64,000 nucleotides of DNA. It comes from Streptomyces sp. ERV7. Its GTDB lineage: Bacteria > Actinomycetota > Actinomycetes > Streptomycetales > Streptomycetaceae. A program made the position numbers and the translations under genes. Below, piece after piece: positions 18,201 through 25,925 of the stretch. The stretch is from positions 1,133,769 to 1,197,768 of the forward strand of contig NZ_LYOY01000001.1 of the NCBI RefSeq assembly GCF_001653515.1. The letters run 5' to 3'. Within the stretch, counting starts at the first letter, position 1; every line of letters starts with the position of its first letter. The notes beneath the pieces are model-generated. The model was not told where the DNA came from, searched no databases, and saw only the letters and a list, made by a program, of their open reading frames with translations.

Positions 18201-18916
18201 AGTGTCAGGTTGTGAACCGCCTCAATGACGGCCTGCGCTGGGCCGTACATACTCTCTCGTAGATCGGTGACGCCAGCCAGCCGCTGCAGGTCACCCAACT
18301 GCCGTCGCCACACGCGCACCACCCGGGTCAGCCTGCGCCGCTGCAAACCCAAAAATGCCACCCCGGCCTCAACCGCGAGGGTGTCCAGGTGAGAGGCAAG
18401 TGATTCCTCGGTGACCAGGAGCGGGTCGACCTGCCGGAAGACCGCGGCAGCGTTCGGGTCCTGCTCGCATCGCCGGTAGCCAACCTGGGCGCCGAACGCC
18501 AGTGACAGCCGGCGGGCTCGAACCTCATCGGGATCCTGTGGCGTGCCCGTGGTTTCCGCGTCCGCTGTCTCCGCCAGGTCGTCCTCTTCGCCGGTCCTGT
18601 CGTCCTCGGGACCGTTGGTGGTGTCGAGACGATTACGGCGGTCGTCCAGAGCCAGTTCAAGGATGTGGGCACTGACGGCAAAGGCGTGTCGGCGCCGGAC
18701 CGGGTCATACAAGTCGGTGCCCTCAAGTGCCGCAGCGACCCCGTGCAGGTACCAGGCCGTCCCTAGCAGTTGGTCCGGAACGCCAGCCTCGGACCTGATA
18801 GCGCCGACCTCAACCTCGGCGATCAGTGCGGCGAGTTCGTCTGGGGACGGCAGCAGGCCAGCCTCGTGGACGCCGAGCGCGATCGCAAGGATTTCGGGGT
18901 TTACAGTGCGGTCCAC
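15269..18916 (-). CDS. Large Ski2-like DEAD/DEAH helicase (Hachiman HamB-like)
   Basis: The 1,215-residue SF2 helicase has motif I SVPTSAGKTLMAQ (about residues 340-350), Ia-type YVSPLRSLGREM, motif II VVDEAHHM, motif III LLSAAVG, and motif VI QLLNAVGRAGRAGRE. A long N-terminal helical region of ~330 residues precedes the motor, and a long C-terminal region follows it. It overlaps the upstream nuclease-like gene by 16 bp (GTG start at 18916 inside the upstream stop region), so the two are coupled. A two-gene nuclease plus Ski2-like helicase is the layout of Hachiman defence (HamA DUF1837 + HamB). This identification is a family-level inference, not a demonstrated match. Confidence 0.8.
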   Translation of the reverse strand: MDRTVNPEILAIALGVHEAGLLPSPDELAALIAEVEVGAIRSEAGVPDQLLGTAWYLHGVAAALEGTDLYDPVRRRHAFAVSAHILELALDDRRNRLDTTNGPEDDRTGEEDDLAETADAETTGTPQDPDEVRARRLSLAFGAQVGYRRCEQDPNAAAVFRQVDPLLVTEESLASHLDTLAVEAGVAFLGLQRRRLTRVVRVWRRQLGDLQRLAGVTDLRESMYGPAQAVIEAVHNLTLFLTRADPAALETARTHLRDVVTGSAGIADRSARWVAAHLLELLDDLADGSLQRLLPPDTPPALAQAFALSDPPVMTLWPPQRELLRQSRPLDPATSRLLISVPTSAGKTLMAQLVICAHLAAGAGRVLYVSPLRSLGREMRQALRSRLRVLGRKLGDDLPDFPAPGAQATVGDGDVEVLTPERLMHALRQDANAALEGVGLIVVDEAHHMQHTERGFLLEGLLAFCQAHPSPPRLVLLSAAVGNHAELAAWLDPSQPAEDVVFTSQWRGPRRLHGLLSPIKFSDQLTRTKLPPRANRTRNTEAVLPMGLRISVRPTSAGKTFHMATQRDQPLGQRVYREKFPGDTTGKQASSVTNYALFAFGAAHLSRTGSVLVVCTSRLATRNTAQAIAALLPEFPPAAPLAGFLADTLGADHPIVDCARHGVAYHHAQLPAEVLHAVEDALRSDQLKALCCTSTLTDGVNLPVRSVIINSEVDDGLPRTWSGQPQMGPAQLLNAVGRAGRAGRESEGWILLTRHRDPRSPDFSLLEPGAERLQVLSALGTDDALTDLAAAEQLIAETADAIFKLAENHAANFASYVWFTLDALSRVPTLTAIEPMAAVERLLAMRQLPPDLKDRWLQLATKVAEQYEATEPAARRRWTTPGTSIGTARALDSIAEALAQALLRDPAATAPAYEGIWAEVLAGVLPDEWPLQRTLDFFTQYGVYGVLLTFPEAKEAWTFTEKRTSTSARRHVDIAAAITGWTGGTTIPDLADAWLPGLPREWALEQTVSNISVTFEHYLAWTLGALTNLINTRLEQARAEIRLPATVGWHLRHGVDTAQALALLNAGVTSRRLAHQIGRSANDRNIGADELRAWLTDLHIDGWRREFSATSYEINDLLEYVRTRRPSMIGSLLDARHTSLHVTTTGVAVADGLPVQLRFSAGPQPSPLTADANQDTVAIIPADTYLDVLTIIDSGIDFDATLTDDRLTLSLRAAW

Positions 18917-19827
18917 ACCAGTTCCTGAACGTGCCGGGCGAAATCGGGGAAGTCATCGATGGCCACGATCATGCCTTCGAGTTGACCATCGTGCCGTAGG
19001 TGAGGAATCCGTTCGTGAGCCGTGGTGAAGGCGCGCTGTTTGGGAGCCGCAGACGTGTTAGTGGCCACGCTCACCCCGGCACCGCTGCTGGGATGCCCCT
19101 CCAGCCACAGATCGGCCAGCTCGCTGACGAATATACCGACGTCGCCAGAGACTTCCCGGTCGGCCCAGGCGATCTGGGAGATCACGTAGTTGATGCCGTG
19201 TTCCGATAGCTGATCCCACGCACCGCGGACCGTGTCGGTGACTGAATCATCCTTCCCGGTGTATTTCTTCATCTCCCACAGACGGAAGAGAAGTTCTGGT
19301 CCGGTACCTGAACGTGAGCGGTAGATGACCAGACCGTCTCCGCCGGAGTCGTTGACGTTGTCCTTGGGCGGGGTCAGGTACTCCCGTACCCGTGCGGGCG
19401 TATCCGGGCTCTCCAACGCCAGCAAGTACCAGAGCCATTCACCTACATGACCCGGCACTCCGTGATGCGGCTTAGCCGCCGGATCGATCTGCGGCTTGAA
19501 TACCGGTTCCGCAAACGCCGTGACCAACTGCCGGCGTTGCCCAGTCAGCGGAGTGCCGCCCAGCGTGGCCGCTCTCCAAGAGTCGAATGCGTGTGTCACC
19601 TTGCCGCACCGCTGCCGCATCAAAGCCTCCGCGATGATCCATGCCACCGCCCCGCGCTCGGAGTCCGAATGCCCACCCATAGACACCAGCTCCCACGGGC
19701 ATCGCTGGCCGGCTCCCCGACTGGCCCGAGTCGCGAACGCCGACACCTGCCCACCCCGGGCGGCCGCGAACTGCTCCGCTACCGCTGCCGGAACCCGGCT
19801 TCGAGGAGTGGGAACAGCTATGGACAT
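18901..19827 (-). CDS. HamA/DUF1837-like PD-(D/E)xK nuclease
   Basis: The 308-residue protein has features of HamA: GEWLWYLLAL in the position of the family's GE-hydrophobic helix, NDSGGDGLVIYR with an Asp, and LFRLWEMKKY giving the E-x-K half of a PD-(D/E)xK centre. Hachiman HamA is a nuclease held by the HamB helicase and released on DNA damage or phage signals. Here the next gene is a large helicase with a 16-bp overlap, supporting a two-subunit system. The N-terminal ~100 residues are not recognised. Other possibilities are the related AbpA or a generic restriction-type nuclease. Confidence 0.65.
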   Translation of the reverse strand: MSIAVPTPRSRVPAAVAEQFAAARGGQVSAFATRASRGAGQRCPWELVSMGGHSDSERGAVAWIIAEALMRQRCGKVTHAFDSWRAATLGGTPLTGQRRQLVTAFAEPVFKPQIDPAAKPHHGVPGHVGEWLWYLLALESPDTPARVREYLTPPKDNVNDSGGDGLVIYRSRSGTGPELLFRLWEMKKYTGKDDSVTDTVRGAWDQLSEHGINYVISQIAWADREVSGDVGIFVSELADLWLEGHPSSGAGVSVATNTSAAPKQRAFTTAHERIPHLRHDGQLEGMIVAIDDFPDFARHVQELVWTAL

Positions 19828-19994
19828 GCGTACGCTCCGCTTCTACCCGTCACCGGCGAGTCCTCCTAGCATCGAAGACTATCTGGCCGCCCAAGCGTAT
19901 GGCGGAACCTTCCTTTTCATCCGGAATCCCCTTACCCACTGCCTCGCCACCCCTGCTTCCCACCCCCTCCTGAACAAGGCCCAGGCCACCACCC

Positions 19995-20240
19995 TGTGGT
20001 CGAGCAGGTCTTCCTCGCCCAACTCGAACACGCCACAACGCCGCGTACGACCCCAGCGGCCGCGACCGCCGGGAATGGGCATCAGTGAAGATCGCCGCGG
20101 ACTTCGAACCACCGCCCCTCCGCGAACCCAATGGCACACAGCCCACCGTGCCCCCACCAATCAACGGCAGCGAAGCCCGGCTCGCCTACGTTGTCGTCAC
20201 CCGCACACGTCGACGCCTCGATCTCGGCGACCTGCCCTAG
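19995..20240 (+). pseudogene. Degraded 3' remnant of a UvrD/SF1-type helicase gene
   Basis: The 537-bp gap between the nuclease gene and dnaE2 is not empty. One frame reads HPVVEQVFLAQLEH and then, after a frameshift near 20,035, another reads AAYDPSGRDRREWASVKIAA and ends ARLAYVVVTRTRRRLDLGDLP before a TAG at 20238-20240. The last block matches helicase motif VI (VAVTRARRRLDL) at the usual C-terminal position in UvrD-like proteins. It has no start and is broken by a frameshift, so it is a relic of an earlier element gene. The 5' part (19,828-19,990) shows nothing recognisable. Confidence 0.6.
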
Positions 20241-20270
20241 CTCAAGCCGCCCCTCGAGGCTTCCAGCCCA

Positions 20271-20286
20271 TCGAACGAATGTGCGA
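20271..20286. promoter_or_regulatory. Putative LexA (SOS) box upstream of element dnaE2
   Basis: TCGAACGAATGTGCGA matches the actinobacterial SOS consensus TCGAAC-N4-GTTCGA at 11 of the 12 defined positions. It lies 78 bp before the dnaE2 ATG. The host dnaE2 has an equally good site at 36630-36645, so both copies are expected to be DNA-damage inducible. Confidence 0.65.
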
Positions 20287-20364
20287 ACATTGAGTTAGGG
20301 TGCTCCTCATAGTCGAGACGACATAGATGATCCAAAGGGGGGTTATGGGCAACAGGAGGTGTGT

Positions 20365-23300
20365 ATGTCGTTTACGCATCTCCGTGCAGCGAGCGGCTAT
20401 TCGCTGCGCTACGGGGCCAGCCGCCCGCAGGCACTGGCAGAGCGGGCTGCAGAGCGGGGTCTCGACGCCCTGGCGCTGACCGATCGGGACTCTCTCGCAG
20501 GTGCGGTGCGCTTCGCCAAGGCGTGCGCGAAAGTCGGGGTCAGGCCTCTCTTCGGCGTTGATCTGGCCGTGCCTGGCGCGTCCCCGTCCGGGGCGGCGTC
20601 GGCGGTGCGGCAGCGGACCCCCGCCAGGGGCGGTGCGTTCGTGACGGAGGCGCCACTGCGGGCGGTGTTCCTGGCCCGGACCGCACACGGCTGGGCCGAG
20701 CTGTGCCGTCTCGTGTCGGCGGCGTCCGATCAGGGCGTCACCTGGGAGGACCTGGCCTGCGCGAACGGCGAGGTGTTCGTGCTGCTCGGGGCCGATTCCG
20801 AGGTGGGGCAGGCGCTGGCGTCGGGACGTCCCGACCGGGCCACTGCCCTACTTGATCCGTGGCGTGAGCGGTTCGGCCGGTCGTTGCGCCTTGAGGTGTC
20901 GTGGCACGGGCGGACCGGTACGGGTCCGGGTTCGTTGCGTCTTGCGGCACGGATGGCGGGTTTCGCCGCCGAACAGCAGGTGGAGGCTGTGCTGAGCAAC
21001 GCCGTGCGGTATGCCGACCCGCATCAGGGTGAGGTCGCCGACATCCTGGACTCCGCCCGTTCGCTGGTGCCGATCGACGGCCGGGACGCGTCTCGTCTCG
21101 ACGGCGGGCAGCGGTGGCTGAAGGATGCCGGGGAGATGGAGCGGATCGCCGGGCGGATCGCCGAGGCAGTGGGCGGCCGGGGCCTTCAGGCGCGGCGGCT
21201 GCTCGCAGTGACCGAGGAGACGGCGGCAGCCTGCGTGGTCGACCCGGGCGAGGCGTTCGGTCTGGGCCGGCTGAATCTTCCCGAGGCCGAGCTGGTGGGC
21301 GCGCGGGCGGACACCGCCGACCGCGTTCTCGCCGAGAAGTGCGCGGCGGGCATGATGAACCGCGGCTACCACCGGGAGGTGGAGCGCTGGGACCGGCTCG
21401 AGGACGAGCTGAGGATCATCGCCGGGCACGGTTTCGCCGGGTACTTCCTGACCGTCGCCGAGGTCGCGGCGGGGGCTCAGCGACTTGGCATCCGGGTCGC
21501 GGCCCGCGGCTCGGGCGTGGGCTCCCTCGTCACACATCTTCTGGGCATCAGCCCGGTCGACCCGGTGGCGCACGGCCTGCTCATGGAGCGGTTCCTGTCC
21601 GCACGGCGGTCCGCGCTGCCCGATATCGACCTGGATGTGGAGTCGGCCCGCCGCCTGGAGGTGTATCAGGCGGTACAGGAGCGGTTCGGGGCCGACCGGG
21701 TGGCGACGCTCGCGGTCTACAAGACGTACCGGGCGCGCGGGGCGATCGAGGACGTGGCCCGCGCCCGCGGCATGGCGCCGGACGAGGCGGCCCGGCTCGG
21801 CAAGGCGTTCCCGCACATCCGGGCGAAGGACGTGCGGGCCGCGCTCGCCGAGCTGCCGGAGCTGCGCGAGGTCGCCGCCGAGGACCACGGCCGGCTATGG
21901 GAGCTGGTGGAGGCGCTCGACGGGCTGCCGCACGAGGCGGCGATGCATCCGTGCGGACTGCTCGTCTCCAACGCGGGACTGCTGCGGCGCACCCCGGTGG
22001 CGCCGACCACGGTGGAGAACATCGCCATGTCTCAGTTCGACAAGGAAGACATCGAGGACACCGGCCACCCGAAGATCGACGTCATCGGCGTACGGATGCA
22101 GTCGGCGCTCGCGCACGCGGCCGCCGAGATAGAACGCGTCACCGGAGAACGGTTCGACCTGGACGACCCCGCGCAGGTGCCGCCGGACGACCCGGCCACC
22201 TACGACCTGATCACCTCCGGGGACACCCTGGGGACCTTCCAATTGGAAAGTCCGGGGCAGAGAGAGATGGTGCAGAATCTGCGGCCGCGGTCGTTCGACG
22301 ACCTGGCGCTCGACATCAGCCTGTTTCGGCCGGGACCGGTCGCGGCGAATATGGTGGAGCCGTTGATCAAGGCCCGCGACGGCCAGAACCGTCCCCATTA
22401 CGCGCATCCGGACCTGAAGCCGATCCTCGAGGAGACCGAGGGGCAGGTCGTCTTCCACGAGCAGGTCATCGCGATCATGACGACGCTGACCGGCTGCGAC
22501 CGGGGCACGGCCGACGAGGCACGGCGTGCCCTGTCGGACCCCGAGCGGCAGGGCCGGGTACGAGCCTGGTTCGCGGACCGGGCTCGGAAGCGCGGCTATC
22601 CGGTCCAGGCCGTGCGCGACGTGTGGAAGATCCTGGAGGGCTTCGGCAGCTTCGGCTTCGCCAAGGCGCACGCCGCGGCGTTCGCGCAGCCCGCGTACCA
22701 GTCGAGCTGGCTCAAGGCCCATCGGATGGCGGCCCTGCTCGCGGGGCTGCTCACTCACGATCCGGGGATGTACCACAAGCGCGTTCTGGCCGCGGACGCG
22801 CGGCGTCACGGGGTGCCGCTGCTGCTGCCCGACATCAATGAGTCCCGGTCCGCACACATAATCGAACTGGCGTCTGACAGGTGGGGGGTGCGGATCGGCC
22901 TGTCGCAGGTCCGCGGCATCACGGAGGCCGAGAGCGGGCGCATCACCGCCGGGCAGCCGTACACCTCGCTCGAGGACTTCTGGCAGCGCGCCCGCCCCAG
23001 CCACCCGCTGGCCGAACGCCTGGCGCAGGTCGGTGCGTTGGACGCGTTCGGTCCCCGCCGCGAGCTGCTGCTGAAGGTCGCCGAGCTGCACCGCTCGGGT
23101 CGCAGCAAGGGCGGCTCGACCGCAGGCCAACTCCCCATGGAGAACACGGAGAGCGCAGAGGACGCCGGCGCCGGGCCGGACTGCACCGGCGCAGCCATCA
23201 CCACGGGCCTGCCGGCTATGAGCGGCTCGGAGCAGCTCGCCGCCGAACTGGACGTGCTCGGCATGGATATCTCCCGCCACCTCCTCGACGAGCACCGGTC

Positions 23301-23853
23301 CCTGCTCGCCGAGATCGGCGCGACCCCCGCCGCCGATCTGCCACGGCTCCGGCACGGCGCAACCGTGCTCGTCGCCGGCGTCAAGGTCGCCACCCAGACC
23401 CCGCCGATCCGCTCCGGTAAGCGCGTCATCTTCGCCACCCTGGACGACCCCACCGGCCTGTCCGATCTGGCGTTCTTCGAGGACAGCCACGCGCGCTGCG
23501 CCCATACGGTGTTCCACAGCAGCCTGCTTCTCGTCCGCGGCACCCTGGCCCGCCGCGCGCCGCGCGCCTTCAGCATCACCGGCACCGCCGCCTGGAACCT
23601 GGCCGAGCTGATCGACCTGTACCGCGAAGGCGGCCCCGGCGCCGTCGCCGATCGCCTCACCCGCCCCGAGACCGCCGCACGCCGGACGGGCCCGCGCCGC
23701 ACCATCACCCAGCCGACCGGCTACGCCCTGCACCCCTGGGCCGATCTGCAGCCGCCCGGCACCTCCGCCTCGGCCGCCCTGACCGCAGGGAACACTCTCG
23801 ACCCCCTCAAGGGAAGGTCCTTCCACCATGCGAGTCCCGGAAGCGCGGGGTGA
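20365..23853 (+). CDS. dnaE2: Element-borne full-length error-prone DNA polymerase DnaE2
   Basis: The 1,162-residue C-family polymerase has an N-terminal PHP domain (FTHLRAASGYSLRYGAS, ALTDRDSLAGAVRFAKAC). Palm Asp residues lie in ALPDIDLDVE and HPKIDVIGVRM, the fingers in DISLFRPGPVAANMVEP and FGFAKAHAAAFAQPAYQSSW, and HhH and OB domains follow. It ends ASPGSAG, like the host copy's QSPGSAG. ATG 20365 is preceded by AGGAGG at 20354-20359. It is complete, unlike the host gene that the element interrupts. At codons 626-636 (TTC to GAG) the DNA abruptly uses rare A/T-ending codons (CAA TTG GAA AGT and AGA), and the core-equivalent reads CGGGGC instead of CGGGCC. Six bases separate it from imuB. 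Confidence 0.95.
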   Translation: MSFTHLRAASGYSLRYGASRPQALAERAAERGLDALALTDRDSLAGAVRFAKACAKVGVRPLFGVDLAVPGASPSGAASAVRQRTPARGGAFVTEAPLRAVFLARTAHGWAELCRLVSAASDQGVTWEDLACANGEVFVLLGADSEVGQALASGRPDRATALLDPWRERFGRSLRLEVSWHGRTGTGPGSLRLAARMAGFAAEQQVEAVLSNAVRYADPHQGEVADILDSARSLVPIDGRDASRLDGGQRWLKDAGEMERIAGRIAEAVGGRGLQARRLLAVTEETAAACVVDPGEAFGLGRLNLPEAELVGARADTADRVLAEKCAAGMMNRGYHREVERWDRLEDELRIIAGHGFAGYFLTVAEVAAGAQRLGIRVAARGSGVGSLVTHLLGISPVDPVAHGLLMERFLSARRSALPDIDLDVESARRLEVYQAVQERFGADRVATLAVYKTYRARGAIEDVARARGMAPDEAARLGKAFPHIRAKDVRAALAELPELREVAAEDHGRLWELVEALDGLPHEAAMHPCGLLVSNAGLLRRTPVAPTTVENIAMSQFDKEDIEDTGHPKIDVIGVRMQSALAHAAAEIERVTGERFDLDDPAQVPPDDPATYDLITSGDTLGTFQLESPGQREMVQNLRPRSFDDLALDISLFRPGPVAANMVEPLIKARDGQNRPHYAHPDLKPILEETEGQVVFHEQVIAIMTTLTGCDRGTADEARRALSDPERQGRVRAWFADRARKRGYPVQAVRDVWKILEGFGSFGFAKAHAAAFAQPAYQSSWLKAHRMAALLAGLLTHDPGMYHKRVLAADARRHGVPLLLPDINESRSAHIIELASDRWGVRIGLSQVRGITEAESGRITAGQPYTSLEDFWQRARPSHPLAERLAQVGALDAFGPRRELLLKVAELHRSGRSKGGSTAGQLPMENTESAEDAGAGPDCTGAAITTGLPAMSGSEQLAAELDVLGMDISRHLLDEHRSLLAEIGATPAADLPRLRHGATVLVAGVKVATQTPPIRSGKRVIFATLDDPTGLSDLAFFEDSHARCAHTVFHSSLLLVRGTLARRAPRAFSITGTAAWNLAELIDLYREGGPGAVADRLTRPETAARRTGPRRTITQPTGYALHPWADLQPPGTSASAALTAGNTLDPLKGRSFHHASPGSAG
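22236..22281 (+). other. dnaE2: Recoded target-site segment within element dnaE2
   Basis: This segment encodes the same peptide block in which the host gene was interrupted (FQ-ES-PGQ). The host uses GC-rich codons TCG CCG GGC CAG; the element uses AGT CCG GGG CAG, flanked by TTG, GAA and AGA, which are rare in this genome type. The core hexamer differs by one synonymous base (22257). Such local recoding would make the element's own copy a poor insertion target. Confidence 0.7.
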
Positions 23854-23859
23854 CCGGCG

Positions 23860-24834
23860 ATGATCCTCTACCTTCACTTCGGCGACCCACAGCCCGACGC
23901 CACCTACCGTCAACTCCTCGACATGATCGGCGAGTTCACGCCCGTCGCGCAGGCCCTGCCGCCGGACGCGGCGCTCGCTGACGTGTCCGGGAGCACCCGC
24001 TATTTCGACCGCGACGCCGCCGGGCTCGCGGCCCTGATCCGGATGCGCGCGGCGGCGGTCCACGGCCTCGACGTGACGGTCGGCATCGGCCCCAACCCGC
24101 TGCTCGCCCAGCTCGCCGCGCACCGCGGGGCGCCCGGCGCCATCCGTTCCATACCCGATGATCCCGAGGCCATCGTCCGGTTCCTCACCGGCCTTCCGGC
24201 CGCGGCACTGCCCGGCGTGGGCCCGGCCACCGCCCGCACTCTGGCCTCGTACGGCCTGCACACCGCCGACCAGATCGCCGCCACCCCGCTGCTGACGCTC
24301 CAGCGCATCCTGGGCACGGCGACCGGCCGCACGATCCGCGAGCGCGCGGCCGGCATCGACCCCGCGCGGGTCGTTGCGGGCGCCCCGCCCCGTACGTTCT
24401 GCGCCGAGCACCGCTTCACCCGCGACGAGCTCGACTCCGGGCGCCAGCGCGCCGCTCTGACCCATCTCGCCGAACAACTCGGCGCCCGGCTCCGCGACGA
24501 GCGGCAGGCGTGTCGTTCACTGGCACTGACCGTCCAGTACGCCGACCGTTCGACGACCACCCGCAGCCGCACCCTGTCCGAGTCCACAGCGCACAGCCCG
24601 CAGCTTCGAGCAGCTGCCCACGCGTTGCACTGGTCCCTGGGGCTGCAACGAGCCCGCGTCCGCTCGTTGACCCTGCGTGCGGACAAGCTCGGTGGCACCT
24701 CATCGGCCTCCCGGCAGTTGACCTTCGGCCCCGACGACGACAAGAACCGCCGCATCGAAGCCGCGGCCGACCGGGCCCGCGCCCGCTTCGGACCGGGCGC
24801 GGTGCGACCCGCCAGCACCGCGGGTCTGCAGTGA
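23860..24834 (+). CDS. imuB: Element-borne ImuB-like Y-family polymerase homolog
   Basis: The 324-residue protein is colinear with the host ImuB at 8658-9698. It begins MILYLHFGD, without the catalytic Asp of DinB, and has PPDAALADVSG at the palm, an HhH block (AALPGVGPATARTLASYG) and the clamp-binding-like SRQLTFGP near the C-terminus. ImuB bridges DnaE2 to the sliding clamp in the mutasome; the third partner ImuA/ImuA' is not encoded nearby. It starts 6 bp after the dnaE2 stop, so it shares the SOS-controlled transcript. Confidence 0.88.
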   Translation: MILYLHFGDPQPDATYRQLLDMIGEFTPVAQALPPDAALADVSGSTRYFDRDAAGLAALIRMRAAAVHGLDVTVGIGPNPLLAQLAAHRGAPGAIRSIPDDPEAIVRFLTGLPAAALPGVGPATARTLASYGLHTADQIAATPLLTLQRILGTATGRTIRERAAGIDPARVVAGAPPRTFCAEHRFTRDELDSGRQRAALTHLAEQLGARLRDERQACRSLALTVQYADRSTTTRSRTLSESTAHSPQLRAAAHALHWSLGLQRARVRSLTLRADKLGGTSSASRQLTFGPDDDKNRRIEAAADRARARFGPGAVRPASTAGLQ

Positions 24835-24894
24835 GCGACTGGCGGCGACGAACCCCCTGCAGGCAGAAAGAACCGAAGGATTCGGACCGGCATC

Positions 24895-24932
24895 TTGACA
24901 CATGAACAGTGATAAACGAATCATGAATCATG
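24895..24932 (+). promoter_or_regulatory. Probable sigma-70-type promoter giving a leaderless transcript, with direct repeat
   Basis: TTGACA (24895-24900) is followed after 18 bp by AATCAT (24919-24924), a 4/6 match to TATAAT. The ATG of the HTH gene is at 24930, where transcription should start, so the message is probably leaderless. AATCATG is repeated directly at 24919-24925 and 24926-24932, overlapping -10 and start codon, a natural position for autorepression. Confidence 0.55.
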
Positions 24933-25259
24933 TCTCAAAGTGCACCCGAGGGAATGCGGGAACTCTCGGTGAGCCTCTTCGGGAACCGCTACCGGGCGGA
25001 AGTGCTGCTCGCGCTCGCCCAGGCCGATGACCGGGGTGTCTGCATGGGAGACCTGGCGGCTTCCTACGGGATCTCCGCCAGCCTCTATCAGGCTCCGATT
25101 CGGGCGCTGGTGCGGGCGGGGCTGGCCGTACGGCTTCCGCGGAGTCCTGGGGAGCGGCGTCAGCACTACCGCCGCAGTGACGACAACGAGCTCTGGCAGT
25201 ACCTGGAGGGCGTCTTGTGTCGTTTGGCAGCGGTGACAGGAACGGAACGGGTTGGATGA
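24930..25259 (+). CDS. Small winged-helix transcriptional regulator
   Basis: The 109-residue protein has a winged-helix fold of the ArsR/PadR-like sort: LFGNRYRAEVLLALAQ (helix 1), MGDLAASYGISASLYQAPIR (helix-turn-helix) and LVRAGLAVRL with a basic wing. It lacks an obvious metal site. No Shine-Dalgarno precedes the ATG, consistent with leaderless translation. The next gene begins 42 bp downstream, and the two probably form one unit, possibly a regulator with its effector. Confidence 0.75.
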   Translation: MSQSAPEGMRELSVSLFGNRYRAEVLLALAQADDRGVCMGDLAASYGISASLYQAPIRALVRAGLAVRLPRSPGERRQHYRRSDDNELWQYLEGVLCRLAAVTGTERVG

Positions 25260-25301
25260 CCGACGGGGCCGGTGTTTGCGGTCACGGCCGGGTGAGGCAG
25301 G

Positions 25302-25925
25302 GTGGAGACCATGATGACCTCGGTGGGTTCCGTGCTCGACGGCTCGGTGAAAACGGTGTCCGCCCAGCTTGCGGAGCAGGGCGCGCAGACAGTGTTTGCC
25401 GAGGTCATGGGGGAAAAGGCGTTGTTCTTCTACCGCCTGGACCCTATCGAGGACGAGCGTCGCCGGGAGGTCGGCGCGGAACACCTGGACCAGCGGCGGC
25501 CTCTGGAGACGCTGCTGTCGCTTCCGGTTGGCATGCCGGTTCCGCTGGCCTCATTGGACCAGCACGAGAAGCGGGCGCTGCGTTCCTTGCCGACCGGAGC
25601 GGCGGACCGTGACCGCCGGACGGTGACGCGGCGTGCGGTGCGCCCCTTGCAGGTGGATCTCGCCGTGGTGCCGGCGTCCGGGTGGCGCCAGGGACTGGAG
25701 AGGGCCGGTCGGTTCGCCCCGTTCTGCCGTCGGGCCATGCTGCTCAGCCGTCGTCCCGCGCGCCTGGACGAGGTGCTGGCCGAAGCGGATTTCTACGGCA
25801 TCGGAGTTCTCATCGACCGGGGGGACGAGATCGAGATGGCGCTGGAACCTGAGGCCCACCGGCCGCAGCGGCATACCGCGGCGGCCTGGCGGTTCGTGGA
25901 GGAGCTGTATCAGCGGGTGCGCTGA
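25302..25925 (+). CDS. Protein of unknown function paired with the HTH regulator
   Basis: I do not recognise this 207-residue protein. The N-terminal third is mildly amphipathic (VLDGSVKTVSAQLAEQG) and followed by LFFYRLDPIEDE. The C-terminal half has a hydrophobic-basic pattern (FAPFCRRAMLLSRRPARLDEV, then FYGIGVLIDRGDEIEM) and ends in EELYQRVR. There are no transmembrane helices or signal peptide. Starts are GTG 25302 or ATG 25311, the latter with GGTGGAG just upstream. The 3' end overlaps the convergent TGT-like gene by 16 bp. A toxin or effector role with the small regulator is conceivable but only by context. Confidence 0.6.
   Translation: METMMTSVGSVLDGSVKTVSAQLAEQGAQTVFAEVMGEKALFFYRLDPIEDERRREVGAEHLDQRRPLETLLSLPVGMPVPLASLDQHEKRALRSLPTGAADRDRRTVTRRAVRPLQVDLAVVPASGWRQGLERAGRFAPFCRRAMLLSRRPARLDEVLAEADFYGIGVLIDRGDEIEMALEPEAHRPQRHTAAAWRFVEELYQRVR

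Noticed and set aside
19822..20293. Plus-strand 150-residue frame starting MDMRTLRF before element dnaE2
   Set aside because: The composition is Pro/Arg/Ser-rich and the recognisable helicase block is in another frame, so it is not a gene.
20284..20298. Second LexA-like site CGAACATTGAGTTAG before element dnaE2
   Set aside because: The spacer is off by one and the right half-site is poor; the site at 20271-20286 is much better.
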